Notes: generated from the sequence alone by a model not told the origin. Counted from the first letter of the stretch, positions 36,065-44,230 are shown. The stretch: 64,000 nucleotides of DNA from a bacterium (GCA_021833625.1 JAKBEU010000001.1:463783-527782); one strand, 5' to 3'. Made by a program: numbers and translations.

Positions 36065-37316
36065 GAAGCACTTCTTCAATCGCCTTGTCAAGCTGAGCGT
36101 CCGCATCGCGGGTCAAGGTATCTCCGGGAGCAACTGTATTCGTTACTTTTATCTGCGGTTCGATACCCTTGCCGTTTATCCAATCCCCATTCGGCAGCAC
36201 CCACTTTGCAACGGTCACATGAAGTCCTGCACCTGCGTTCAGGTCAAGCGCTTCCTGCACCGATCCTTTTCCGAATGATTTTTCTCCGATTAATTCCGCA
36301 CGTTTATGATCCCGTAGTGCGCCTGAGAGAATCTCTGCGGCTGAAGCGGACCCGCCGTTAATAAGAACCGTCAACGGGATATCAAGCAGCTTCCCTTCCC
36401 GAGTAACGTAATAATCTTTGTTCTCAATCGTTGTAGATTCCTGCTTGACGACCAGTTGATTCTCTTTCAAGAATTCTCCTGCAATATAAACTGAGCTTTC
36501 AAGGTAACCACCCGGATTGTCACGCAAATCAAGGACAAGTCCATTTATTTGCTTCGCATCCCACTTACTTTTAATATCTGCAATTGCCTTGTCCCATTCA
36601 TCAGCCGTATTGTCGCCAAACTGACTGAGCTTGAGATAGGCAACGGGAGAACAGTTCGCAGTACAGCTTGACACTTTTTCATCTAGCTTTACATCTACCG
36701 AAGAGATATTGATGGTATCACGAATGAGGTCAACGGTATATTCTTTTCCGTCGCGCTCAAATGTCATTGAAACCTTTGTTCCTTTTTCTCCCCTAATTTT
36801 ATCGACTACCTGAGTAAGAACCATTCCTTTTATCGCCTCATTATTCACTCTCACTACATAGTCGCCCGCTCTCACTCCGGCTTTTTCGGACGGGGAACCT
36901 TTTATAGGAGCAATGACAACGACCCGCCCCAATTTCATACCAAGCTGTGCTCCGATTCCTTCAAATTTCCCTCCTAAATCATCCTTTGCCTGTTTGTTTT
37001 CGTCAGGAGTAAGAAAGAATGTGTAAGGATCGTCAACTGACGCAACCATTCCTTTTATCGCACCATAATACATCTTTTTTGGATCTACTTTCTTTTTGTC
37101 GACGTAGTTTTTCTCTATCTTGTCCCACGCATCCCAGAAGAGGGTAAAGTCGATATTTTTATTGTTCTTCGCGGTCGTATTGAGAATACTGTAACCGGCT
37201 TTATCAACTTTCCCGATTGACGTTCTGTATTCTCCCCATTTGTATCCTGCGCCAAACAAAAGGACGAAAAGGGAAATCAACAGAAGGACGTTTGTTATTT
37301 TTTTTGATTTGATCAT
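36054..37316 (-). CDS. S41 family C-terminal processing peptidase (CtpA-like) with PDZ domain
   Basis: 420 residues. N-terminal TM helix (VLLLISLFVLLFGAGYKWG), an S41 N-terminal helix bundle (FWDAWDKIEKNYVDKKKVD), PDZ domain (GIGAQLGMKLGRVVVIAPIK...SPSEKAGVRAGDYVVRV), and the catalytic domain: LRDNPGGYL, nucleophile Ser in NGGSASAAEIL and general-base Lys in EKSFGKGSVQ. It degrades or trims extracytoplasmic proteins. Its ATG overlaps the stop of the upstream gene by 4 bases. Its 3' end overlaps the convergent surface gene by 11 bp. Confidence 0.93.
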   Translation of the reverse strand: MIKSKKITNVLLLISLFVLLFGAGYKWGEYRTSIGKVDKAGYSILNTTAKNNKNIDFTLFWDAWDKIEKNYVDKKKVDPKKMYYGAIKGMVASVDDPYTFFLTPDENKQAKDDLGGKFEGIGAQLGMKLGRVVVIAPIKGSPSEKAGVRAGDYVVRVNNEAIKGMVLTQVVDKIRGEKGTKVSMTFERDGKEYTVDLIRDTINISSVDVKLDEKVSSCTANCSPVAYLKLSQFGDNTADEWDKAIADIKSKWDAKQINGLVLDLRDNPGGYLESSVYIAGEFLKENQLVVKQESTTIENKDYYVTREGKLLDIPLTVLINGGSASAAEILSGALRDHKRAELIGEKSFGKGSVQEALDLNAGAGLHVTVAKWVLPNGDWINGKGIEPQIKVTNTVAPGDTLTRDADAQLDKAIEEVLLKK

Positions 37317-38014
37317 AGTGAATAGAAAATGATTGTACTATGTTCCAACTGAGTTAGGCAATAGGTAAATTTTTTGTCTCTCACCTCTTCAAAATCACTT
37401 TTCAATTTAAAAACTGCCTTCGGCATATCGCTGTGCTCTTTATACTCGAAAACAGTAACAAGTCCCGCACCGTTTAATGCAGAGAGCTTCGCCGCGTCAT
37501 ATTCACTTATTGTCTCTCCTACTCCGACCGGCCTGTTGGGGATGGCCTCGTCAGGCCCGAAGAAATACGTTTCACCTCCGAAATCCTTTGTTATGCTTTT
37601 TGCGGCACATTTCTGATGTTTGCCGATTTTTATCTCTATCTGTCTTTTTGCGATGGATACGACTTCCCCAGCAAACCAACAGTTCTCCCTACTTTCTTCC
37701 TGTCTCGTTTCAATAAGGATAATTCCTTCAATATGGTCAATTTCTTTTACTATTCCTTCCATCTCGGCAAAGATTTTTTTTGCTTTAAAGAATGATTTTT
37801 TTTCCGCAATCATTTCACCTATTATGACTTTGTCTCCCACTGCCTTTTTCAAATGGGAGAAAATCTGTTTTGGGCTTATGGCAAGGAGCTCAGCAAGCTC
37901 AATCCGTTGTTCCGTTCTGGTGTGTGTCTTATAAAGAGGAGTAGAGAAACCGACCGTGTCTCCTGTGTGGACACTAAGCTCCTTTGAGGGATCAATAGAA
38001 ACCGAAATTACCAT
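37313..38014 (-). CDS. Protein with lipoyl/barrel-sandwich-hybrid-like domain, unknown function
   Basis: 233 residues, no signal peptide. Residues about 15-105 have the alternation of a hammerhead/barrel-sandwich fold: HTGDTVGFSTPLYKT, AVGDKVIIGEMIAEKK, AEMEGIVKEIDHIEGIILIE, the kind of turn seen in biotinyl-lipoyl-like modules, but no biotin or lipoyl lysine motif is seen. Two Cys lie further on (NCWFAGEVV and KCAAKS). It is coupled by ATGA to the S41 protease gene, so a joint function is likely. An extended -10 lies 7 bases before the start. Confidence 0.6.
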   Translation of the reverse strand: MVISVSIDPSKELSVHTGDTVGFSTPLYKTHTRTEQRIELAELLAISPKQIFSHLKKAVGDKVIIGEMIAEKKSFFKAKKIFAEMEGIVKEIDHIEGIILIETRQEESRENCWFAGEVVSIAKRQIEIKIGKHQKCAAKSITKDFGGETYFFGPDEAIPNRPVGVGETISEYDAAKLSALNGAGLVTVFEYKEHSDMPKAVFKLKSDFEEVRDKKFTYCLTQLEHSTIIFYSL

Positions 38015-38021
38015 ATGATTA

Positions 38022-38030
38022 ATGATAACA
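38022..38030 (-). promoter_or_regulatory. Extended -10 promoter of the sandwich-domain/S41 operon
   Basis: Minus strand TG-T-TATCAT (hexamer 38027-38022), 7 bases, ATG 38014. It separates this operon from rpsR. Confidence 0.5.
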
Positions 38031-38068
38031 GATTTATAGTGACCCTGGGTTGTGCCGAAAATGACAAA

Positions 38069-38281
38069 TTATTTCATTCCCTGGTAGGAAACGTAAGGAA
38101 TAAGCGCGAGATAACGCGCGTATTTTATTTCTTTAGTCAATTTTCTCTGATGTTTTGCACACACATAGGACTGCTCTCTATTCACTATCTTTCCGCGCAT
38201 TGTTAAAAATTTATTGAGGTTATCAATATCCTTGAATGCCGGTTCCGATTTAAAACTGCAAAAAAAACATTTGTTTGTCAT
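38069..38281 (-). CDS. rpsR: 30S ribosomal protein S18
   Basis: 70 residues. N-terminal KCFFCSFKSEPAFKDIDNL keeps the two Cys of zinc-type S18, followed by FLTMRGKIVNREQSYVCAKHQRKLTKEIKYARYLALIPY, the rRNA/S6-binding core. It is the third gene of rpsF-ssb-rpsR. The gene for L9, which often follows in other bacteria, is absent; loss of L9 has been reported for Microgenomates-type CPR bacteria. Confidence 0.95.
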   Translation of the reverse strand: MTNKCFFCSFKSEPAFKDIDNLNKFLTMRGKIVNREQSYVCAKHQRKLTKEIKYARYLALIPYVSYQGMK

Positions 38282-38305
38282 AGATATAAATTAAAAAATT
38301 TTAAA

Positions 38306-38803
38306 TTAAAATGGGATATCTTCCGGATTAACTGTTTCCGTCTGTTCATTTTTTTCCTCAATTTTTTCTTCCTGTGCTGCTGCAGCGGGTTCGGAAGAGA
38401 CTTGTTGAGTCGGTGAGACAGATGGTTCCGTCTTCCCGTCTGGAGTTCCGGCAACCATGGGTCTTTTTCCTCCATCAAATACAATAAAGTCATCAAGAAC
38501 GATTTCTGCAATTGTTCTCTGTTGTCCGTCTTTTCCCGTAAAGCTTCGGTACGTCAATCTTCCCTCCATGTATATTTTTCTTCCTTTTGTCAGAAGTTTT
38601 CCACACAGTTCTGCAAGCTTTTGCCATGCAACGATGCGGTGAAACTGAGTATCTTCCTTTATTTGTCCATCCTGGGTTGTCCAACTGCGGTTAGTCGCGA
38701 CTCCGAATGTGCACACAGCTGTTCCGTTTGGCGTATATTTGAGCTCTGGATCTCGTGTCAGATTGCCGATTAAGACAACTTTATTCATTGATCTGCTTGC
38801 CAT
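38306..38803 (-). CDS. ssb: Single-stranded DNA-binding protein
   Basis: 165 residues. OB fold from MNKVVLIGNLTRDPELKYTP to TIAEIVLDDFIVFDG, with aromatic contacts in TQFHRIVAWQKLAELC. A disordered Gln/Glu-rich linker leads to the acidic tip PEDIPF, which recruits replication and repair proteins. Lies between rpsF (6 bp) and rpsR (24 bp), the classic order. Confidence 0.96.
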   Translation of the reverse strand: MASRSMNKVVLIGNLTRDPELKYTPNGTAVCTFGVATNRSWTTQDGQIKEDTQFHRIVAWQKLAELCGKLLTKGRKIYMEGRLTYRSFTGKDGQQRTIAEIVLDDFIVFDGGKRPMVAGTPDGKTEPSVSPTQQVSSEPAAAAQEEKIEEKNEQTETVNPEDIPF

Positions 38804-38809
38804 ATGAAA

Positions 38810-39076
38810 TTATTTCTCAACTGCTAATAAAAGGTAACGAATCAGTTTTTCGTTGTAATTTAACAATTTTTTCAGTTCAAGGATTTTGTTTTTTTCAATC
38901 TCCATTTGCCACTGATAGTAGTGAGCGCTGTTGTGCTTCTTTATGGGATATGCGAGTGTCTTTTCTCCCCATTTTTCTTCCTTTTTTATAACTCCTCCAA
39001 GGGAAGCGACAAGATCCTTGAGGACTTTCAACTCTGCTTCTTCATTAAGAAGAAAGGTCAGACTATACTGAGACAT
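38810..39076 (-). CDS. rpsF: 30S ribosomal protein S6
   Basis: 88 residues, short for S6. YSLTFLLN at the start, the RNA-binding stretch WGEKTLAYPIKKHNSAHYYQW, and NEKLIRYLLLAVEK at the end. It binds 16S rRNA with S18. First gene of the operon; about 80 nt of leader with a strong hairpin precede it, which may be the site of S6:S18 feedback. Confidence 0.94.
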   Translation of the reverse strand: MSQYSLTFLLNEEAELKVLKDLVASLGGVIKKEEKWGEKTLAYPIKKHNSAHYYQWQMEIEKNKILELKKLLNYNEKLIRYLLLAVEK

Positions 39077-39116
39077 ATATTTTTGTAGCTAAAATTCAAA
39101 ATAATAACGTTTTGAA

Positions 39117-39142
39117 GATTCTCCAGATTTTTCGGGAGAATC
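39117..39142 (-). promoter_or_regulatory. Hairpin in the rpsF leader (candidate S6:S18 autoregulatory element)
   Basis: Arms GATTCTCC (39117-39124) and GGAGAATC (39135-39142) are a perfect 8-bp inverted repeat with a 10-nt loop. On the mRNA (minus strand) the loop begins CG right after the CC of the stem, giving CCCG. It lies about 40 bases before ATG and has no U-run on the mRNA strand, so it is not a terminator for the operon. Confidence 0.45.
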
Positions 39143-39162
39143 GCGGTTTTTAGCTCATGGTA

Positions 39163-39191
39163 ATGATACAAAACGGAATATGTATTTGCAA
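39163..39191 (-). promoter_or_regulatory. Promoter of the rpsF-ssb-rpsR operon
   Basis: Minus strand TTGCAA (39191-39186), 17-bp spacer, TATCAT (39168-39163). Expected +1 near 39156, giving a leader of about 80 nt. This is one of the few promoters here that does not yield a leaderless mRNA. Confidence 0.5.
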
Positions 39192-39236
39192 ATGGATTAA
39201 TGGTAGCCGGATATATTACAATTATCTAAAATAATC

Positions 39237-41300
39237 ATGAAGAGACTCATCCTATTATTACTGATGGCGGTTTTGTTTTACACGCGGTTTGTAAACCTCG
39301 GATGGGGCCTTCCTTACCCCATGCATCCTGATGAACGCAATATGGCTAATGCAATTCAAAGCATGAATTGCAATTTTAAGCATGAAATTTTAAATTTGAA
39401 GCTCAATGAGTGTCTTAATCCTCATTTCTTTGCATATGGACAGCTTCCTCTCTATCTCGCGTATGGAGGAGTGCTCGTGTCCCACACACTCACCCACACC
39501 ATAACTCCCGTCTCCTTCGATGAAGCTACGCTTGCGCTTAGAACCCTTTCCGCTCTTGCGTCAATTTTCCTTGTCTTTGTTCTCTATAAAACCATATTTC
39601 TCATAATAGACAATAAAAAAAGCTTGTTTTTGCAGTGGGGAGTATTGATTTTCCTCATCTTTTCTCCCTACGCCATACAGTTTGCCCATTTCGGGACAAC
39701 CGAATCATTACTTATGCTCTTTTATAGCACGCTTCTCTACCTTTGCCTTCTGCTTTTCAAAAATAGAGTCAATTTGACAAAGTTTGTCGTTATAACAGGT
39801 ATTTTGTCGGGTTTAAGTCTGGGAACAAAGTCCTCAGCCGCTCTTTTTCTGGGACTCCCTGTGATGACGGTTTGTTGTTTGTATTTTTTTTTCGACTTGG
39901 GAAGCCCGAAGGGCGGGGCACCCGGAGATAAAAAAAATAGAAACAACAAAACACTCCCTACTTTTCTTCACCTCTTCAAATATCTGCTATTTTTCTGCCT
40001 TATAACGCTTATTTTTACTGTTCTTTCTTCTCCTCAATCATTCCTTAACTGGAGCGACTTTATCTCATCAATGGAGTATGAGTCCTCAATTGGAATGGGA
40101 AAATATGTTCCCTTCTATACCCGCCAATTTGTCAATACACCCCCTCTTCTTTTCCAAATAAAGAACATTCTCCCTTACGTGCTTGGTTTGCCACAATTTA
40201 TTTTAGGTATTGTGGGACTCTTTTTCCTTCCTTACAAAACAAAAAAAAGGCAAGTATCAGCATGTCTGAATGAATATAACATTCTCCGCTTTGGTTTCCT
40301 CCTCGTGTTTCTTCCTCATGCATTTTTTTTCGCAAAGTGGACGCGGTTTGTCGCGCCCGTTTTTCCATTTCTTTCCCTTTTTGCAGGCCTGTTCCTGTAC
40401 CGATTGTTTAAGATAAAAAAGCCCTTGTTTTTTGCCGCCCTTATTCTTTCTATCATTCCAGGAATTGCCTATATATCCATCTACAGAGCCCCAGACATAC
40501 GATTCGCCGCTTCGGAATGGATCTACGAAAATATTCCCTCAAACTCAAAAATCCTGTCAGAAACGGCAAACGTTATCGATCTTCCAATCCCCTCTGCTTC
40601 TTCTTCTAACCCCGAAAACAAATCCTTTGCTATTGTTTCTTTTGACTTTTATGATGTTGACGCAAATCCACAATTGCAAAAACAGTTACAATCCCTCGTA
40701 GAGGCTGCGGATTATATTATTGTTCCATCACGACGCATCTTTAAAAATCACCCTCCCAGAACATACCCCGTGTTGAGTGAATATTATGAGCAATTATTTT
40801 CAGGCGCTTCCGGATTTGAGCAGGTTGCGGAGTTTACTTCTTATCCCAGAATTTCCTTATTCGGAAAAACGCTTTTGGAACTGCCTGATGAGAACGCCGA
40901 AGAAACGTGGACGGTATTTGACCATCCGGTTATTCGCATATACAAGAGAATAAACAATCAAAGCCCTGACTTTTCAGCCTACAAGAGTTTGTATTACCAA
41001 ATAGGAACTGCGAAGTACCATCTTCTCGTTGCGGATACGGCTGAAAAGTGGGAAAAAGGACTCATGTTTGTCAATAAAAAACAGGATATTAAGGGATTTG
41101 ACGGAATGATATTTCTCTTTCCGGACAGCCAAATACGTGCGTTCTGGAACAAGAACACCGTTTCGGATTTAGCACTCTACTGGATTCAAAAAGGAAAGGT
41201 AATTGGCGCTTCCAACATGCCCTCTATCACAAAAACAGGAGTCATCACCACATTTTCATCTCCGGGACCTGCCGATACGGTAATTGAAATCGTCAAATAA
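39237..41300 (+). CDS. GT-C glycosyltransferase (GT39/ArnT-like) fused to a C-terminal DUF192 domain
   Basis: 687 residues. N-terminal FVNLGWGLPYPMHPDERN carries the acidic residue pair expected in the first loop of GT-C enzymes (HPDE). About ten TM helices follow to residue 420, then a periplasmic region. Such enzymes move sugars from polyprenyl-phosphate to extracytoplasmic acceptors. The last 95 residues (YHLLVADTAEKWEKGLMFVN ... FPDSQIRAFWNKNTVSDLAL) are a DUF192 domain (PF02643), normally a stand-alone secreted protein. A palindromic repeat element is read in frame as FDLGSPKGGAPGDKKN in a cytosolic loop. Confidence 0.82.
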   Translation: MKRLILLLLMAVLFYTRFVNLGWGLPYPMHPDERNMANAIQSMNCNFKHEILNLKLNECLNPHFFAYGQLPLYLAYGGVLVSHTLTHTITPVSFDEATLALRTLSALASIFLVFVLYKTIFLIIDNKKSLFLQWGVLIFLIFSPYAIQFAHFGTTESLLMLFYSTLLYLCLLLFKNRVNLTKFVVITGILSGLSLGTKSSAALFLGLPVMTVCCLYFFFDLGSPKGGAPGDKKNRNNKTLPTFLHLFKYLLFFCLITLIFTVLSSPQSFLNWSDFISSMEYESSIGMGKYVPFYTRQFVNTPPLLFQIKNILPYVLGLPQFILGIVGLFFLPYKTKKRQVSACLNEYNILRFGFLLVFLPHAFFFAKWTRFVAPVFPFLSLFAGLFLYRLFKIKKPLFFAALILSIIPGIAYISIYRAPDIRFAASEWIYENIPSNSKILSETANVIDLPIPSASSSNPENKSFAIVSFDFYDVDANPQLQKQLQSLVEAADYIIVPSRRIFKNHPPRTYPVLSEYYEQLFSGASGFEQVAEFTSYPRISLFGKTLLELPDENAEETWTVFDHPVIRIYKRINNQSPDFSAYKSLYYQIGTAKYHLLVADTAEKWEKGLMFVNKKQDIKGFDGMIFLFPDSQIRAFWNKNTVSDLALYWIQKGKVIGASNMPSITKTGVITTFSSPGPADTVIEIVK
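39892..39930 (+). repeat. Palindromic in-frame repeat element, copy B (inside GT-C gene)
   Basis: Shares 27 identical bases with copy A at 25112, then a T/C change, ACCC, a 3-base deletion (keeping frame) and GGAGATA. It sits between two TM segments, where extra residues are tolerated. Both copies are flanked by T-runs on one side and A-runs on the other. Confidence 0.75.
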
Positions 41301-41314
41301 AGAGCCTATTTTCT

Positions 41315-42880
41315 TTATTTCGCGTCGTAACCAGTTGCCGTAATGGGTTGTATGGACCTGCTGTATTTTGCCTCAAACACTTCGTCGCACACGGCGTAAT
41401 TCTCACCCGGATCACATTTTTTCTTGATTTCCGCGATAAATTGGGACAGGCTTTGCTTCCTGAAAAGGACTTCGTCTGAGCGCAGTTCAAGTCTGTATCT
41501 TTTTTCCGCAGGAACTAGAATAACATCTTTTTCTTCATCCACTATTGCGTCTTTTCCCAAGACGCTTTCAACAATAGCACGTGCAGAACTGTCGGGATAT
41601 CTCATCGCAAAATAGTCAATTGCCACTCCCTGCACTTGTGACGCTATTTCATTTGCCATAAGAGGAATTGCGGGGCGCTTGGCAAATTCATCGTTGTGCT
41701 TTTCGTCGGAAAATGTCCGTATCCACTGTTTTCCCGCTTGCACTTTTGTATGCTTGAATGTTATCCCAAACCCGTATCTGTCTATCGAGTAATCAAGACT
41801 CCCGTCCGGATTTTGGGTTGCGGATAAAAGAACATGATCGATACTTCCCACAGAGTCACCCCCCCTTGTTCTAATTTCGCAGCTACGAGACATCTCTTTT
41901 CCCTCTTTTCTCCATCTTCCGAAAGACACGGTCGTTATTCCCTTTCCCGTGTCAAGGATGGCAGAGAATGCTTCGCCGGGCGTAACTCCCATCTGCGCGC
42001 TTACTTTTTCGGATAATGAGCCTATTTTTCTAGCGATAAGATGGGAAAGAAGTGGGTTTGGGTCTTCGTAGTAGTTGAGACACCCCATATCGTTGAAAAC
42101 GGTATCTTTACGATCTAAAGGAGACAGACTGCCAGGAATTGCTCCGGGAAGTTCATTTGACTCTAAATTAAATTGTTGTTGTAGTTTCGTAAGCTTTTCT
42201 TGCTTTACCCATCGGAGTTTTATATATGGGTCTTCAAGTGAAGAAAGATTCCCGGTTATGTGCCTATACTGGATCATTTCGTCAAACATCCCCAGCACCT
42301 CATCCTTTGACCCGATATATCCATTCTCCTCCAACCACGCAAGATAAATTCGCTCTACAACATGCCCTTCTATTGCAGACAGTCGCGTTTCAGGATCAAG
42401 ATCAGCACGTGCGGGAGAAATAATCTGATTACCTTTTGGAAACGCTTTTAAAAATGAGGCGGGTCCTCCATTTTGTGGTTCGACGCAGTTGCCAAGCTCT
42501 ATATACGAAGCCGCATTTTCAATTCCCTTTACCGCAATATCCTTCCAGTGAGGATTTTTTTGCAACTCCTCAAGGGTCGGGAGGTGACGCTGCTTGACAC
42601 CCGTAAGAACTTCTCCCAAATGCCGGGAATGAGGGAAAAATGCAAGAAGCGGCGATTCTTTTCCCACTAATGCGTTATATTCTTCCACGAGGGTATCATA
42701 ATTTCCCATCGCAGTCGGGACAAGTTCCGGATTTTTCCTCATCAACTCTACCGTTTCAGGGGCATATGAGATAACTTGCTCCGCGTGAGGAGGAGTGAGG
42801 GCAAAGGTTTGGTTGAAAAGTGCAATACGGGGAGCTGCTGTCTCCGCTATTTGCACATATGCCTGTCTTGATTCTGTCAT
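41315..42880 (-). CDS. Large cytosolic protein of unknown function
   Basis: 521 residues from Met at 42880 (MTESRQAYVQIAETAAPRIA), preferred over an in-frame ATG at 42967 that lies inside the upstream regulator gene. No signal peptide or TM. The middle contains HLGEVLTGVKQRHLPTLEEL and EGHVVERIYLAWLEENGYIG; the C-terminal third has RYRLELRSDEVLFRKQSL. No catalytic signature was recognised. It lies 22 bp after a TrmB-like regulator, so may be its target or partner. Confidence 0.55.
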   Translation of the reverse strand: MTESRQAYVQIAETAAPRIALFNQTFALTPPHAEQVISYAPETVELMRKNPELVPTAMGNYDTLVEEYNALVGKESPLLAFFPHSRHLGEVLTGVKQRHLPTLEELQKNPHWKDIAVKGIENAASYIELGNCVEPQNGGPASFLKAFPKGNQIISPARADLDPETRLSAIEGHVVERIYLAWLEENGYIGSKDEVLGMFDEMIQYRHITGNLSSLEDPYIKLRWVKQEKLTKLQQQFNLESNELPGAIPGSLSPLDRKDTVFNDMGCLNYYEDPNPLLSHLIARKIGSLSEKVSAQMGVTPGEAFSAILDTGKGITTVSFGRWRKEGKEMSRSCEIRTRGGDSVGSIDHVLLSATQNPDGSLDYSIDRYGFGITFKHTKVQAGKQWIRTFSDEKHNDEFAKRPAIPLMANEIASQVQGVAIDYFAMRYPDSSARAIVESVLGKDAIVDEEKDVILVPAEKRYRLELRSDEVLFRKQSLSQFIAEIKKKCDPGENYAVCDEVFEAKYSRSIQPITATGYDAK

Positions 42881-42902
42881 ATTTATTTGCTTTTTTTGAC
42901 TG

Positions 42903-43682
42903 TTAACGATATAGGTCGCTTCGTTCCCAAATAAAGTCAAACATTGATTCCATAAGCTGCGCCACAAACTTGTCTTTTATGGTGATAACAACGTAATCTT
43001 TACTTTCGTCAAAGCTGATAATACACACCGTATCCCCTGCAATCCTGACCCCCTGCATATCGTTCATTTTCTTTGGCATTAGGCGTATTTCTTTTAACAG
43101 CTTCGCGTCAGTCTTCATGATCGGCGCAAACACGTCCCGACCTGCAAAGTCAACAATTTGTTGGATTGATACTCCGCTCTGAATCCTTCGTTTTGCAAAT
43201 TCGTTTACCCATCGAACATGCTCCTTGTCATTAAAATAGGGATAGTCCAGTCGGTATCGTTCTTTAATTACCTTCTCCGCCGCAACGGCTGCCGAAAGAC
43301 TTGCATCCATCGAACTTCTCACTGCCTCAATTCCCTTTTCCACCTTAATGAACGTTGTCCGTTTCCCCTCCGCATCCTTCGTTATTTTTTTTATAAAGAG
43401 ATCCAGCGGTTGCTCTTGGTTTTTTAATTCGAGTTGTCTGGTAGACAAAAGTTCTTTGAGAACTTCAGGAGATGCGGCTGAGTGTGTCGTTCCTCTTTTT
43501 CTCGGAATAGTCACAAGTAATCCTTTTGTAACAAGGCTTTCAACTGCACGGTAGCAGGAAGATTTGTCCATATGCAAGATACGCGCAATTGCTGCCGCGG
43601 TTTGTTCCTTATGTTTTAAGAATGCAAGATAAATATCCGCCTCATTTTCCGTTAATCCTATCTGATTCAGGACTGTGTTCAT
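42903..43682 (-). CDS. TrmB-like transcriptional regulator
   Basis: 259 residues. Winged helix at the N-terminus (LTENEADIYLAFLKHKEQTA, ILHMDKSSCYRAVESLVTKG) matches the TrmB DNA-binding domain (PF01978), followed by a coiled region and a C-terminal sensor-like domain (DTVCIISFDESKDYVVITIK). TrmB proteins often sense sugars; the ligand here is unknown. It lies downstream of pgk and Nudix but has its own promoter overlapped by an inverted repeat, a likely autoregulatory operator. Confidence 0.8.
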   Translation of the reverse strand: MNTVLNQIGLTENEADIYLAFLKHKEQTAAAIARILHMDKSSCYRAVESLVTKGLLVTIPRKRGTTHSAASPEVLKELLSTRQLELKNQEQPLDLFIKKITKDAEGKRTTFIKVEKGIEAVRSSMDASLSAAVAAEKVIKERYRLDYPYFNDKEHVRWVNEFAKRRIQSGVSIQQIVDFAGRDVFAPIMKTDAKLLKEIRLMPKKMNDMQGVRIAGDTVCIISFDESKDYVVITIKDKFVAQLMESMFDFIWERSDLYR

Positions 43683-43686
43683 ATAT

Positions 43687-43707
43687 TAGTTGTATAACTT
43701 TCAACTA
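43687..43707. promoter_or_regulatory. Inverted repeat operator over the TrmB-like gene promoter
   Basis: TAGTTG (43687-43692) and CAACTA (43702-43707) are perfect arms 9 bp apart. The minus-strand -10 TATACA (43696-43691), 8 bases before ATG 43682, lies inside it. Confidence 0.5.
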
Positions 43708-43748
43708 TTATAAGTATATCAAACGAATACAAAATAGCAAGCACATAA

Positions 43749-43779
43749 ATTATTAGTAGTAGTATGTGCTACTAATAAT
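43749..43779. terminator. 11-bp inverted repeat at the Nudix gene end
   Basis: ATTATTAGTAG (43749-43759), 9-base loop, CTACTAATAAT (43769-43779). It includes the Nudix stop codon. It lacks a strong U-run on the minus transcript (AATTTATG follows), so a terminator role is uncertain; a processing hairpin or protein site is possible. Confidence 0.4.
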
Positions 43780-44227
43780 AATTAAGGGAGTGAAAGAGTG
43801 ATCTGTGAGTTTCGATTGTTTTTATGAATCCCGGATGGAGAGGATGAGGAAGGTTGTTAAGAGAGTGCCATTCTATTTTCTCTATTTTTTCGGGGTCGTT
43901 ATTCTTAACCTCACTCCTTTCCACCCGAATAATAAATGGAACGACAATCCAATGAGTATTCTGTCCTTCCTTGTTTTTCCGAAAAAGCGTTATCGCGGGA
44001 AGTTGTTTTTCGACTTTCCCTACGCAGCCATACTCCTCCCTCACTTCCTTCAAAACGTTTGTCTCTAAAGACAGTCCGTATTCCAGCTGTCCGCCACCAC
44101 AATCCCATACGCCCACTTCATCCCGACAATTATTGCTTCGCCTGTGGAAAAGAAAATTTCCTTTTCCGTCATGGCAATAGAATGAAGTTGAAATACCTAT
44201 ACAGTCGACTCCCGTTTTCATTTTCAT
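43772..44227 (-). CDS. Nudix hydrolase
   Basis: 151 residues. Nudix box region GGGQLEYGLSLETNVLKEV then REEYGC (about residues 44-68). The catalytic Glu residues E61, E64 and E65 are kept. The structural Glu/Arg salt-bridge pair of the box is changed together (Leu52 and Lys60). WDCGGG replaces the usual WxxPGG. It should hydrolyse a nucleoside-diphosphate-linked compound; substrate unknown. It starts 3 bp after the pgk stop, so the two are cotranscribed. Confidence 0.85.
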   Translation of the reverse strand: MKMKTGVDCIGISTSFYCHDGKGNFLFHRRSNNCRDEVGVWDCGGGQLEYGLSLETNVLKEVREEYGCVGKVEKQLPAITLFRKNKEGQNTHWIVVPFIIRVERSEVKNNDPEKIEKIEWHSLNNLPHPLHPGFIKTIETHRSLFHSLNYY

Positions 44228-44230
44228 ACG

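Noticed and set aside
43754..43768. Triplet repeat TAGTAG as microsatellite
   Set aside because: It is part of the perfect inverted repeat at the Nudix gene end and only a few units long.
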